The notes: generated by a model not told the origin, from the letters alone. Shown: positions 45,803 through 56,970, counted from the first letter of the stretch. The stretch: DNA of 64,000 bases from Bidens hawaiensis (GCA_021521415.1 JAIQDT010004234.1:1-64000), one strand, 5' to 3'. A program made the numbers and translations.

Positions 45803-47812
45803 TGTGACAACTGCCCAATCCGACCCGACCCAGGTACCCGTTTTCGAATCCGATTCTTTTTTTATGATTTAAAATTTGATTATTAATCTTTGTAAATTTA
45901 ACATTAAATAAATTATATACATATATATATTTCTATATTACTTACTAATAATAATAATTTCTTCCCGCCTCTTTTCTCTCTTGTCGCCGTCCCGCCTCTT
46001 TTTCTCTCTTGTCGCCGCCCCGCCCCTCTGCTTAACCCTTAAGCCTTGAAACCCTTTTTCTCTTAACCTCTTTGCTTGTCCTTTGGTTCTTCCCGCCTAA
46101 GGATGTCCGCGCAGCTCCACGCGCCAGACTCCTTACAAGGAAGCCTGCGTGAAGACCAGCTGTTCCCGCGACGCGCAAAGGATTGTAATTCTTCCCGCGA
46201 CGCGCTAAGAATGGTTGTTCTTCCCGCGGCGCGCTAAGGATTATAGTTCTTCCCGCGGTGCGCTAAGGATTGTAGTTCTTCCCGCGGCGCGCTATGGATT
46301 ATAGTTCTTCCCGCGGCGCGCTAAGGATTGTCCTCTGTCTGCCTTCGCCCTCGCGCGCAGCGCTCGAGTCTTCTCGCGCTAGACCTTAAGCCTTTCTTCT
46401 GTTTAGGTCAGCCTGTATGCTTTTGAGATATCTTATCTTTTGTTTGAGCTCTTTAGGTCAGTTCCGACATCTGTCCGAAAAGCCACTTTCGGCGCAGCAT
46501 GCGCACCAATCCTATTGGTTGACAGAAAAAGTGACTGACATTATCTTTTGAAATCTTCTTTTGCATGTCTTGATCAGTGTTTTATCTGACTCCTCCCATG
46601 CTTTGACCTGTAACCTGTCAGCTTTTCCCCATCCCCTGCAGCTGCCGGCATATCTTTTGATATCTTTTGCTTTTGTTTTCTTGTGCTTTTTAATATCTTT
46701 TGTTTGATTTATTAAGATCTTTTCCTCCTTTTAAGGGATTGTGTTCCCTAGGGTTTTCCTATAAATAAAACTATTTTCTTGTTTATTAACACTACACACA
46801 CTACACTTAAACACTCCCCAAACCTTTCTCTCTTTTGCTCTCTGCCGTAATTCCTCAGCAGCGCCATCCCTCTCTTTGCCTCCGTCTTCTCTTCTGTTCT
46901 GCCCAGAATCTCGGTAAATATAATTATATATATTTTAATTTGTTTAACTAACAGAAATCGATACTTACTGCATATATTCAAGACATAAAAACCAATCGTT
47001 AAACCAATAACCTCTTATTTATAGGTTAACTTGTGCTTGTTTAAAAGTTGGTTCTTGCATTATCTTTCAACACACCTTTTTCAGGTGAGTAATCTCGTAC
47101 TTAATCCCCTTTTATTTTTAACGTTTTGGGATGTTCATGTGTTCGTACAACTTGAGTCTTAAACTTGTTTATGAAACTTATGTTGCGCAAAACCCCATGT
47201 GTTATGGACGTTTACTTGGCTGTTTATTTGTATGTGTGAATCATTAACCGCTTTGATTGCCTATTCCGAAGTTTTCATGGATCCATTAGATGAACACGGG
47301 AGACCTATCGTTTACGGTTTTCTTGTTTTGTTACACATGCACGTATGATTTCTCGTTTTTGTGCTCAATTGGGAGCACGGATTGAACTATGAGCTATGAT
47401 CTAAGGCTTGATCACAATCTGATTACACCCTATGTTAAACTCCAGTTAAGCACATGTTGCGCGCAGTGTTTATTATTATTTATTTATATCTATTAAACTT
47501 GATTTCTCACCGACACGCAAGTGTTGACGTTTTATTTTAACACATGTTCAGGTTTGCTGTAGCTGCTTTTGGGAATCTCAAGGACACGTAGGATGTTTAC
47601 TTTTTGTTTGGACCTAGATTAAAATGTAACAAGACAAATTATGTTATTTGAATATTTTAAGTTATGATATGAATTATGTTACTTTATGATTCGTGTTCTG
47701 CGCGTGCGCAATGAAATGTATTTATTAAATATAGACACCCAAATAGTGTCACGAGTAATGAAACAATACGTGGCGCCCCGATGTATAATCCGCCATCGGT
47801 CGGGGTGTTACA
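45803..47812 (+). repeat. 3' LTR, 2010 bp
   Basis: Near-identical to the 5' LTR. Visible differences include one fewer 26-27 bp unit, a change in the first 20 bases (actgcccaatccg against actacccg), and a handful of single substitutions. Confidence 0.95.
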
Positions 47813-47817
47813 GAAAA

Positions 47818-48377
47818 CATGCATAACCAATTGTTTTACATGCTATTTGATTCAAGCTTTATTTCATAATATTCGTTATGTGTGATCATTTCAAGTGTAT
47901 ACATATTCGCATTGACAACCATTAACTTATTAAGCTCGTGGTAGTATGATGATAGATATATTGGCCCGACCCGCCCACACAGGCCTCGGGTAGAGGCCTG
48001 TGTGTTCAGAATCCGATGATCGTTAAACATTAAACAAAATAGTCTAATCGTGGATTAGAAGACACGCTAAATGTGTTAGAGGTTTGGTTGTAATCACAAA
48101 GTAACTTAACACATATGGATTGCTTCCAACTTAAAACTTATTTTATTAAAACCTATGTTCTCACCAACAATTTTTATTTGACACTCTCGCATGTTTTTCA
48201 GGTATTAGAAATTTGTTTGTTAAAGATTACTTGGTGCAAGATATAGGATTACATGATTCAACTTAGCTTAATATAATACAATTTATTTCATTGTATCTCT
48301 GTATTGCTTGATACAGAATTGAATTAAACAACCACTGTCTCACCTCGACGTATTCCGCCGTCGGTTGGGGTGTGACA
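47818..48377 (+). mobile_element. Right piece of an older interrupted gypsy-type LTR
   Basis: Ends cgtattccgccgtcggttgg then ggtgtgaca, the typical 3' end of this LTR group. See 36378-36528 for the presumed left piece. No internal domain is adjacent, so it is probably an old solo LTR. Confidence 0.55.
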
Positions 48378-48419
48378 TTATGTATTATATTTATCACATT
48401 ATTATTGTTTACTAACTAA

Positions 48420-49452
48420 GGCCCAATGGGTTGGGGGTTTGTGGAGGTAACCCCTAACCGGGCCTGGACCTGGTGGTCATGAAGTTCCTATATAAAAAGC
48501 CTTCATCTTTCATTTAAAGGGATCTCCTTGGCCTCTAACATATTTTTGTGTTTGTAAAAAATAAGAAAATCTTAGCAGTCACCTCCAATAATTTTGTGTC
48601 TGTAAAATGGAATAAGAATTTCGTATGATCACGTTACAAAGGTTGAGGGTCCAGCATTACCAAAGGTAATGCGTTGATAAAAGAAAAGGTTACCGAGCGT
48701 ATAATTCACAGGATGCGTGTGGTTGAAGAAGCCAAATATGGGCCGGGGGTTTGTGGAGGTAACCCCTAACCGGGCTTGACCCACTAAGGTTAGGGTTTCA
48801 TGATGGTAGCCATGGAGTTCCTATATAAGGGGTCTTCATCTCTCATTTGGGGGATCCCTTCTTGGACACTTGGCCTCCACATATTTTTGTGTCTGTAAAC
48901 AAGAGTCAAGAGGAAACTCTTAGTAGTCACCTCCACTCCCCCCATATTTCCATGGCAGATCCCGAGCAAACCGGAGAAGAAAACGAAGTCGTGGTTTGTT
49001 CATCTCGAAGACCGAGGAGCATCATCATAAATCCGGTTAAGACTCATCTCATGTTTATACAATCTCTCACGCTGTAGCGGTTGAGGGTCAAAATCAATAA
49101 TAGTCATGCATTGATACAAGTTCTTTAGCGTAGACTTCAATGGACACGTGTGGTTGAAGAAGCCAAGAACGGGCTTAAGTTCAAGAAGTGGATGACGTCA
49201 CGTCACAGAACCGACATGGAGAATATTGTTGATAAAGACGAAGGCGATGACGTCATCGACATTGAACAGAGGCTCACACTTGAGGAAACAAATCTTCAAG
49301 CTCTTGTTGAAAAAAAGGTCAAATTGGGTGTTGTGTACAACTCCTACAACAACAAAATTCAGACTATTACTGCTATTAATAAGCCCGTCAGTGATAATAA
49401 GAAAGAGATAAAAGTCAGGTTTTCAATCAAGAAGACAAAGAAGACCATGTAA
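48420..49452 (+). CDS. Hypothetical locus with tandemly duplicated promoter region, possibly a gene fragment
   Basis: Two copies (about 48425-48738 and 48744-49165) share gggggtttgtggaggtaacc, gagttcctatata, atatttttgtgt and gtgtggttgaagaagccaa. Each has a TATATAA-like box (about 48491 and 48820). Copy 2 has an ATG at 48953 opening MADPEQTGEENEVVVCSSRR and stops at 49077. A further open stretch, 49150-49452 in another frame, contains a charged helix-like region (DIEQRLTLEETNLQALVEKK) and ends in Lys-rich KKTKKTM. An intron could join them but I cannot fix one. No family recognised. Confidence 0.35.
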
Positions 49453-49592
49453 TTTTAAATTAATAATAATAATATACTTATTTAATATTTAATTTAATTT
49501 AATAATGTTGGGTTATTTTCGTCGTAGGTCGCACGTGGGGTGCAAATCAATGGAGGAACTGTGCAAGTAGCTGAATCCTGATGTTATAGTAA

Positions 49593-50085
49593 TGTTGGAA
49601 TGTGTTAGCTGAGTTATACTACAGGGACTGAAGATGCAATTTTCTATAGTTGATGATAAGTTTGGTTACTTAGTTTTAAATGTTTGTAATATCATGGACT
49701 AGTTTGTAGATCTTAAAAGATATTAGTTGGTTAGCCGTTAGAACTAATTTGGGGATAAATAAGCCTCAATTAGGGTTTTTAGTTAATTCAGTTTTCATTC
49801 TGTTTCATCCCTGTAAACATTTTCTTTCTTTAATCATCAATAATATTCCTTCTTAGTTTTATCTTGTTCTTGATTCCATCAAAATACTGATTCAATTTGC
49901 AACAATTGGTATCAGAGTTTCGAAACACTTGATCCAAAAATTGAATCAGGATTCGCTAATCCGCAATTATTGATCAAGATGGCTTCCTCGAAGTTTAGTC
50001 TTGAAAAGTTTGATGGGTGTAATGATTTCGATCTATGGCGTGTCATGATGCGTGCTTTTCTGGTTCATATCTTGGTTTGGTAAAA
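49593..50085 (+). mobile_element. 5' stump of a Ty1/copia element
   Basis: LTR 49593-49904 (312 bp) starts tgttggaatgtgttagc and ends caatttgcaaca. The primer-binding site tggtatcagagt is at 49907. A gag start at 49979 reads MASSKFSLEKFDGCNDFDLW and hits a stop at about 50083, where unrelated sequence begins. No 3' LTR follows. A truncated, inactive element. Confidence 0.8.
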
Positions 50086-50854
50086 CCCATACCTGTGAAT
50101 TCAGGTCAAATGCATGAGAAGTCTCAATGTACAAATAAAACAATCTAATGGCTTGAAAAAAAATATAAAAATCAACTAGAGAGCTTTTAAATGTTTCATT
50201 TATATAAAATTTTTAACTCCTAAAAACTATCTTTAACTTAAATTTTTTTTTTTAAGTTTCTTTTTTTCTCATTATTCTTATATGTTGTTATTGGTTCCAA
50301 AAAAAAAAAAACCTTGTCAGTAATCTTGTCGGTCTAGTGCACATGTGTAATAGTATGCATTGCATATTGCAAAAGTGTTGTATTGCATAGAATACAATAC
50401 TATTACACATATTTGATACAACACTATTGTATATATACAATATAAGACTAATACGCACACCGAATACACATTAGTACGTATGTGTAATACAACATTAACG
50501 CACATGTGCACTACATCGACTTTTATTTTATTTTTATTTTTTTTTGTATATAATACAACATTACTACACATATACAAAACATAAATATTGAATATATGCA
50601 ATTAAACACTATTTAACTTAAAAATACATAGTAACACACATGTGTAATACAACGGTATCGTACGGTAATACGTATGTTCATTACAGCGAGTTTTTTTTAA
50701 TTATTTTTTTTATTTTTATCGAGTAAAGAGTAAGGAAATATAAGAATAATGGCAAAAACAGAAATTTGAAAATATGTTTTATTTTTAATTAAAAATAATT
50801 CTTTAGAGTTTTTAAGTTTTCTTTCTAAAGATGAGTTTTCTCTTGATCCTCCCC
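50086..50854. other. AT-rich repeat remnants
   Basis: The first 80 bases (acccatacctgtgaattcag, acaaataaaacaatct) match the Helitron-like family of 13613 and 50890. The rest has recurring cacatgtgtaat words. At 50780-50854 an arm ending ttctcttgatcctcccc abuts the TA run and resembles the right end of the TA-targeting MITEs. No gene. Confidence 0.45.
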
Positions 50855-50885
<31 letters not shown>

Positions 50886-50889
50886 AATA

Positions 50890-51829
50890 CTAGATTTTAT
50901 CCCCCGTAGTACGGGGTTGTTTTACATTATTCGTTTGTAATATTTATATATGTAAATTTGGATTTTAATTTTATTTATTGTAAGAAAGTTAATAATTAAT
51001 ATACCTTGAGGTTTGATGATAAAATGGTTTCACAAATAAATGATATGTTATAATCCTGTTTAAAAGCTATATGGGTTTGGTGATAGCCATTACCCGCTTA
51101 TTTTCTTTATTATAAAATTGTTTTTTAATTATAAATAATATCTTTTTTTTAAATAAATAGGATATTAATTTTTAGTATATTCCTATTTTATAGGATTTTC
51201 ATATCAAATATTTTAATTTTTAATATAATGAGATGTTATAGCTCGTTTAAGAGCTATCTGGATTTGGTGAGACCTTTACCTGTGAATTCGGGTTAAATGC
51301 GTGAGAAACCTTCATTTACAAATAAAACAATCTGATGGCTTGAGATAATGGTTGTTTTACATTTTTTGTTTTTTAATATTTATTTTTTGGATTTTAATTT
51401 TCTTTATTATAAGAAAGTTAATAATATACTTAGGGTTTGATGATTAAATGGTTTCATAAATAAATGATACTGTATGTTATAACCCGTTTAAAAGCTATCT
51501 GGATTTGGTGACCCGTGACTCGCTTATGTTTTTTACTATAAAATTATTTATTAGTTATAAATAATATATTTTTCTTTTTAAATTGGATATTAAATTTTAG
51601 TATATCTCTACTTTATAGGATTTTCATATCAAATAATCGGTAAGATTAATTTTTAATTTAACGAGATGTTATAACCCGTTTAAGAGCTATCTGGTTTTGG
51701 TAAGACCCATACCCATGAATATGCTAGGTTAAATCAATGAGAGGTCTCCATTTAAAAATTAAGCAATCTGGTGGCTTCCATAAAATGGGAGAGCGAACAC
51801 ATCGCGACATGTAGGATTTTAGTCGTTTC

Positions 51830-51874
<45 letters not shown>
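50890..51874 (-). mobile_element. Helitron-like element with an internal tandem duplication
   Basis: Minus-strand 3' end: hairpin ccccgta/tacgggg at 50902-50916, then CTAG at 50890-50893 before T. The interior is two units of about 430 bp (start near 50950 and 51378), each containing two gttataacccgtttaaaagc-type blocks. The 5' side runs into a (TA)n tract at about 51833-51874 next to cgtttcgtttatata, the same word as the 5' end of 13613-14888. The 5' limit is approximate. Confidence 0.6.
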
Positions 51875-51877
<3 letters not shown>

Positions 51878-52216
51878 GAGATTTCAAATGAGAATTCCTT
51901 TGAGTTTTAAGAACTCGAAAGAACTCAGTGTAACGATTTTTTTTTTCGAATTTTTTTTACACATGCGTAATATATGTAAGTTACATACATGTAAAAAAAT
52001 TACAGAATTTTTTATGCGCCGAGTCGACTTATTACACATGTGTAACGGACGTAAAAATTAGTGTAATCACTTACAACTTTATTCTCTCTCATACTTTGAC
52101 TTTTTAGTCAGATTTAATCTCAACCACACAATCCAATCCATTTAATAAAATGTGTGTCTAAGAATTGAGTTCTTAAGTTCTTAAAACTCAACATGGTTCA
52201 CAAAATATCCCTCCCC
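51875..52216. mobile_element. TA-microsatellite-embedded MITE, copy 1
   Basis: Starts gggagatttcaaatgagaat and ends aaaatatccctcccc. Flanked on both sides by long (TA)n. About 85-90 percent like copy 3 at 52618-52949 by eye. Internal words gtgtaacgatttttt and ttacacatgtgtaac. Non-coding. Confidence 0.75.
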
Positions 52217-52260
<44 letters not shown>

Positions 52261-52264
<4 letters not shown>

Positions 52265-52598
52265 GGAAGTATAGAATGAAAACCCATTTGAATTGTGAAA
52301 ACCCGTGAAAACTCTATGTAACATCGTTTTTTTTGTTGTTTTTACACACACGTAATAGATGTTGTAACATTTAATACAAAACATCGAGAATTAAAAAAAA
52401 ATTGTTTTGCTATTTTTTACATTTTTTACTAGTTTTTATATATGTTTTTAGAAGAGAGAGAAAATTATATTTATATTTACATTTTTTATTAACTTTAATT
52501 GTGGACCACAAGTTTCAAACTTTAATAAAAAATATGTGGTTGAAAATGAGTTTATAAAGTTTTCACAATTTAAGTGGGTTTTTGTTTTAACCTTACCC
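52261..52598. mobile_element. TA-microsatellite-embedded MITE, divergent copy 2
   Basis: Starts ttggggaagtatagaatgaa and ends tgttttaaccttaccc, again between (TA)n runs. Shares the layout but little of the interior with copies 1 and 3. Confidence 0.65.
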
Positions 52599-52617
52599 TA
52601 TATATATATATATATAT

Positions 52618-52949
52618 GGGAGATTTAAAATGAGAACCCATTTGAGTTTTAAGAACTCAGTGTAACGATTTTTTTTTCCGAATTTTTTTTACACATGCAT
52701 AATATATGTAGGTTACATACACGTAAAAAAATTACAGAATTTTTTACGCACCGAGTCGACATTTTACACATGTGTAACGGACGTAAAAGTTAGTGTAATC
52801 AGTTACATATTTATTTTCTCTCATACTTTGACTTTTTTGCCAGATTTAATCTCAACCACATATTCCAATTCATTTAATTAAATGTGTGGCATAAAATGAG
52901 AATTCTTAAGTTCTTACAACTCAACATGGTTCTCAAAATATTCTTCTCC
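52618..52949. mobile_element. TA-microsatellite-embedded MITE, copy 3
   Basis: Starts gggagatttaaaatgagaac and ends aaaatattcttctcc, bounded by (TA)n at 52599-52617 and 52950-52965. Collinear with copy 1 throughout. Confidence 0.75.
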
Positions 52950-53084
52950 TATATATATATATATAAATGCTAGTTCCTTCAGTTACATAATCAGTTGAAA
53001 TTTTACTTTTGACTTTAATCCCTCTTACTTTAGTTAAAAGTATACGATTAGACCATCAATAAACATCAGACGGCAAATGTAAGC

Positions 53085-53215
53085 AGTACTGTCCAGTGCC
53101 CATGAGGCTTCTAACACGAATGAAGAAGGGACTCCCTTGTGAGGCAGTTGCGTTACAAATGGTCTATCATTTTGATCAACATTATGAGTACTTACACGAC
53201 GTAAATATAATCAAC
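53085..53215 (+). pseudogene. Possible captured exon fragment, unrecognised
   Basis: An open stretch with coding-like composition reads MRLLTRMKKGLPCEAVALQM and then VYHFDQHYEYLHD, with a possible acceptor (gtccag) just before it. No flanking exon is identified. It could be a gene fragment or chance. Confidence 0.25.
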
Positions 53216-53222
53216 CCATCGA

Positions 53223-54040
53223 TCTTATTTACTATTATATATATATATATACTATATATAAAGCAGATCCAATGGACCCCTTAAAATTTAAGAGGTACCA
53301 TCTTTGTTGTTGCTATAGTTACAATCTTTATTGCATTAAGTTTCTAATTTTAAGGGGTAAACATGTCTTTTAAGCCACTAACCGTAATATGTGACATATT
53401 GAAATATATTTACATATTTTCCCCTTCATCTTTATTTAATTTGTGTAATTTTATGCAGTATTTACTTTTTCACCCCCTCATATTTGTCCATAAATTCCTC
53501 ATATTCATTTTTTTTAGTCTTTATCGTATATTTTTAAGTATATTATGTTTAAAAAAAAATAATTCAAACATACGGTTGAAACGTTCTTATTTTTCTCTAC
53601 GTTTTGTTATAAATTTTATTCAAAACCGATGTACAACTTATAAAGTGCAAGTCATATCTGCGTCAATTTACAAGTATTTAAAGCATAAAAGTTGCAACTT
53701 TTATTTATCTAGTTTTGGCAGTTTTTTTCTCTTTAATTCAGTAATTACCTATCCATATATTCCTCAACTTACTTATAACTTACTTAATTACTAATTAATT
53801 ATATTCTACAAAATATGTAGACACGAGTTAAAATATATTACATATTCGCTGCATTAATCTAAGTCATTTGTTACATATTTGTTCTATTCATCTAAAATAC
53901 TTATTAGTTATTTACACGACTAAAATTAACACCACACGCCATACTAATTCAATATATCATGAGTTGAACTATGAAGCAACATAAAAAAGTATGTCATTGC
54001 AATATGTCGCACCCGCAACGTTATGCGGGCACTTAACTAG
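53223..54040 (+). mobile_element. Helitron-like element, about 818 bp
   Basis: The 3' end has a hairpin cccgca/tgcggg (54012-54017 with 54024-54029) and CTAG at 54037-54040 before T. A candidate 5' end TCTTATTTACTATTATATAT follows A at 53222. The interior is AT-rich. A 143-codon open frame inside it is compositionally biased and not convincing. Confidence 0.65.
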
Positions 54041-54311
54041 TTTCATAATTATATTAACTTACAATTTACATATATCAACAAACACCTTAAAATAAAATAA
54101 AAAAACTTCAGATGTTTATTCAATAGAGATTTTGACACACAATAAACGATTTCAATCACAAAATACCTTCAAAGCAGTTTATTACTAGGTTACTACGAAG
54201 TACAAAAATGACATTCTCAAACTCCTTTAGTTTATTACTGAAAAAATTGATACGTATTGTTAATATATATGTAATAAAGAAATATTTAAATATATATAAT
54301 TAAATAAAAAA

Positions 54312-54774
54312 AATTGGTTTTAAATAATATCAACTATTTTTTATTGAAAAATAATAGTCCCAACTTCACCCTTGGTTGGTAACGGTACAAACTAAAGGGT
54401 GTATTACGGTCTGCGACTAACAAAGTTAAATATCCGTTAGTCTAATGCTTATGTGGCACGCCTAATTGTCAATAAAAATCTATGTGGTAAGTATTGCATG
54501 ACAATAATCATCTGTTTCTTTTTAAGAAAATTGGTTTTAAATAATCTCAACTATGCTGTAATGATAAATAATAGTTCCGAAAAGGTGTATTTTTTTTTCC
54601 AACGGTCCGCTAGGCATGCCACATAAGCAGCAAACTAACGAAGTTAACTATCCGTTAGTCGCGGACCATTGAGAAAAAATACACCTTTAGTTGGTACTGC
54701 CACCAGCCAAATATGAAATTGAGACTGCTATTTGCCAATAAAAACATAATTAAAATTATTTAAAACCAATTTTC
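54312..54774. mobile_element. Fold-back element with three arms
   Basis: Arms aattggttttaaataat at 54312 and 54529, and the inverse attatttaaaaccaatt ending 54774. It contains taacgaagttaactatccgt and gttagtcgcggaccatt, shared with 33006-33570. Probably one element inserted in another of the same family. Confidence 0.6.
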
Positions 54775-54994
54775 GTAATTAAAATAGTTTTGACTCTAAA
54801 GATTTAAAAAAAATAATACATATTAGTTGACATGCCCTTCAAGTTAGTTTAGGTGCTGCTTGTTTTTTCATAGATAAAATGTTTGCAGTCTGCGGACCAT
54901 ATCTGCATAAATCTGTAAAAGAATAGGTTGATCAAACTTTTGCAGTCTGCAAGAAGAAAATTGTTTGTTTTTTAATGTCTGTAAATTGTTAAAG

Positions 54995-55135
54995 TAAATT
55001 GTTAGTGGTGTACAAACTGTGGTAGTGGGTGGTGGGGGTGCTGGATGGTGATAGTGGTAGTGGTGGGTGGTGGTCGAAGACGGTGGTGGGTGGTGGACGG
55101 TGGTGGTAGACGGTGGTGGCGGCGGACGGTAGACT
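54995..55135 (+). repeat. GGTGGT-rich degenerate minisatellite
   Basis: Purine-biased runs of ggtggtgggtggtgg-type words on the plus strand over about 120 bp. Long open frames across it are compositional. Confidence 0.6.
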
Positions 55136-55422
55136 CATTACAAAATACCATATTAAGTTTAGCTTTTTATTTATTATTATTTTTTTAACAACATTCAAAT
55201 CTATTCATAATAATACTATACTAATGTACTACTAATGTCCATCATGTGACTTGGAGTCTTGGACCATGAACCTCTAAAAACAAAAGAAAACTCCTTATAA
55301 CAAGACACCATCGATTGGAAGATATGACCTAATTTGATACAGTATTAACTTTAGTTACATTCTTATATTAGTGGCTCTCTCATATCTTCCAAAAGCACAT
55401 TATACCATCTTATGTATACAAA

Positions 55423-55452
55423 CTAGTATTTATCACCCCGCGCGTTGCGGCG
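55423..55452 (-). mobile_element. Helitron-like 3' end (minus strand)
   Basis: CTAG at 55423-55426 preceded by A, with a GC hairpin ccgc/gcgg at about 55438-55450. The hairpin text ccccgcgcgttgcggcg closely matches 29452-29470. The other end of the element was not located. Confidence 0.5.
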
Positions 55453-55844
55453 GAACCGATCATACGTGAAGATGTTAAAACACTATTGGTGCGTTAACTC
55501 AAACAATTTCATGTATACTTGTTTAACTTGTTCTCTTTGTTTGTTTTTAAGTTTTAGATAGTTTAAGGAAGCTAAAGATAGTTCAGGGGTCAAAGTTATT
55601 AGTGTAAAGTTATTGGCAATTCAATCTGTGAACCTGAAACTATCATTCCTCCAACTATACGTCACAACATATAGATAAAACTATACTATGCCATTCTAGT
55701 TATGCAATAAAGCTTGTCTGCTTCTTTCAATTATTTATTTCATAACATCAAAAATGTTGTAATTTGTAGTTTGAAATTAAATCTCCATTGGATTACTTCC
55801 ATAAAAAGTTAAAAACCACTTCTATACTTAAATTTCACACTGCA

Positions 55845-56165
55845 AATCCGGGCTTGAGCCAAACTTTGGCCCATTTAAATTATCGCACACGAGCTCGATC
55901 CAAGGCTAGCCTAAGATCGCTTTTAAATTTCCTCAAAACACAAAGAAGAACAAAAACGTATATTAATTAATTAATAAATAATTAACAAATCATCAAGCTG
56001 CCACCGGTATGCGAATGATGCACAATTTTTTTTCGTATTGGTGGAGTCGTTGCTGATTAAGTTCAAACTTTGAAAAAAAAAACTCGAAACAGGCCAAACT
56101 CAAGCTCTCGTAAGTCAAAATCAACCGAGCTTGAGCCTAGTCGAGCCCGAGCGGAAGGTTTACAC
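55845..56165. mobile_element. Degenerate GAGC-rich MITE upstream of the kinase gene
   Basis: Left part ccgggcttgagccaaacttt, right part gagcctagtcgagcccgagc then gtttacaccct. Strongly decayed. Lies about 420 bp upstream of the kinase start codon. Confidence 0.45.
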
Positions 56166-56814
56166 CCTACCTCTTGTTTTTAAATTAAAATTACTTTTTA
56201 CCCCAACAACCCTAGACTCCAAGTTCATATAACATGTGGTGATATACCATCATGCAATCGTTTCTCTCTCTCAATCTCTCTTCCGTTCATCCATAATCAT
56301 CATCTGCCATTACAAAACGCAATCGCTTGATTGATTTTGCCGTTATTAATTCACAAACATGAACAGAAAATCAATTCCTGTGAGTCTTTCCATTCTTCTA
56401 CGTAAAAATTTAATCTCTCAGTTTCATTCTAATTTAACCTAATGGCTGTGTTGCATGTGTTTATGAAGAAAAATTATCGTAGGATTCGGATTCGACGTCG
56501 TCCTGAGGGCCGGATCTGCGTGGTGTTTGATGTTCAATAGAGTTAAATTATTAATTTGTTATTTGATTTGCGATTGAGGCAAATGGAGAAGAAGAAGTAT
56601 CCAGTGGGAGCACAGTATTATGAGCTGTATGAGGAGGTTGGGCAAGGTGTCAGCGCCTCGGTTTTTCGAGCCAAGTGCATCCAGAACAATGACATTGTTG
56701 CTATTAAAGTTCTCGATTTTGAACGTGGCAGCATCGATTTGGTAAATTCAGTTAGTTCCTTGTTATTATGGGAGATGTTAAACACGGACACATTATCCAG
56801 ACACCACTGAATGC

Positions 56815-56970
56815 TTCATACGGCCGTGTGGTTGTATGACATGGGAAAAATGGTCATACGGGCTATATGAGTAGAATCATACAAGTGTAGTATCATTTAC
56901 AAGTGTAGTATTATTGACAGAATATGACTACGCCCCGTATGACCATTTTCATCCTATCATACATACTGGT
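56815..56970. repeat. Imperfect hairpin in kinase intron 1
   Basis: Left gtatgacatgggaaaaatgg then tcatacggg, right cccgtatgaccattttcatc then ctatcatac, are inverted with a loop of about 70 bp. Possibly a small fold-back element. Confidence 0.5.

Larger units (their letters stand above)
36529..47812 (+). mobile_element. Complete Ty3/gypsy LTR retrotransposon, chromovirus type
   Basis: Two direct LTRs (36529-38562 and 45803-47812) start TGTGACAAC and end TGTTACA. The target duplication gaaaa is at 36524-36528 and 47813-47817. A primer-binding site and a polypurine tract lie next to the LTRs as expected. The interior has one gag-pol frame in the order Gag, protease, reverse transcriptase, RNase H, integrase, chromodomain-like end, which is the gypsy order. 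A solo LTR in reverse orientation is nested at 43811-45726. The LTRs differ by a few substitutions and one 26-27 bp unit, so the insertion is young. Confidence 0.95.

Noticed and set aside
50317..50601. 94-codon minus-strand frame
   Set aside because: Arises from cacatgtgtaat repeat words; low complexity.
53363..53794. 143-codon open frame inside the Helitron-like element
   Set aside because: Phe/Leu/Ile/Tyr-rich translation of AT-rich DNA with no domain, coding bias or splice context.
54989..55198. Minus-strand Pro/Thr/His-rich frame
   Set aside because: Translation of the GGTGGT minisatellite.
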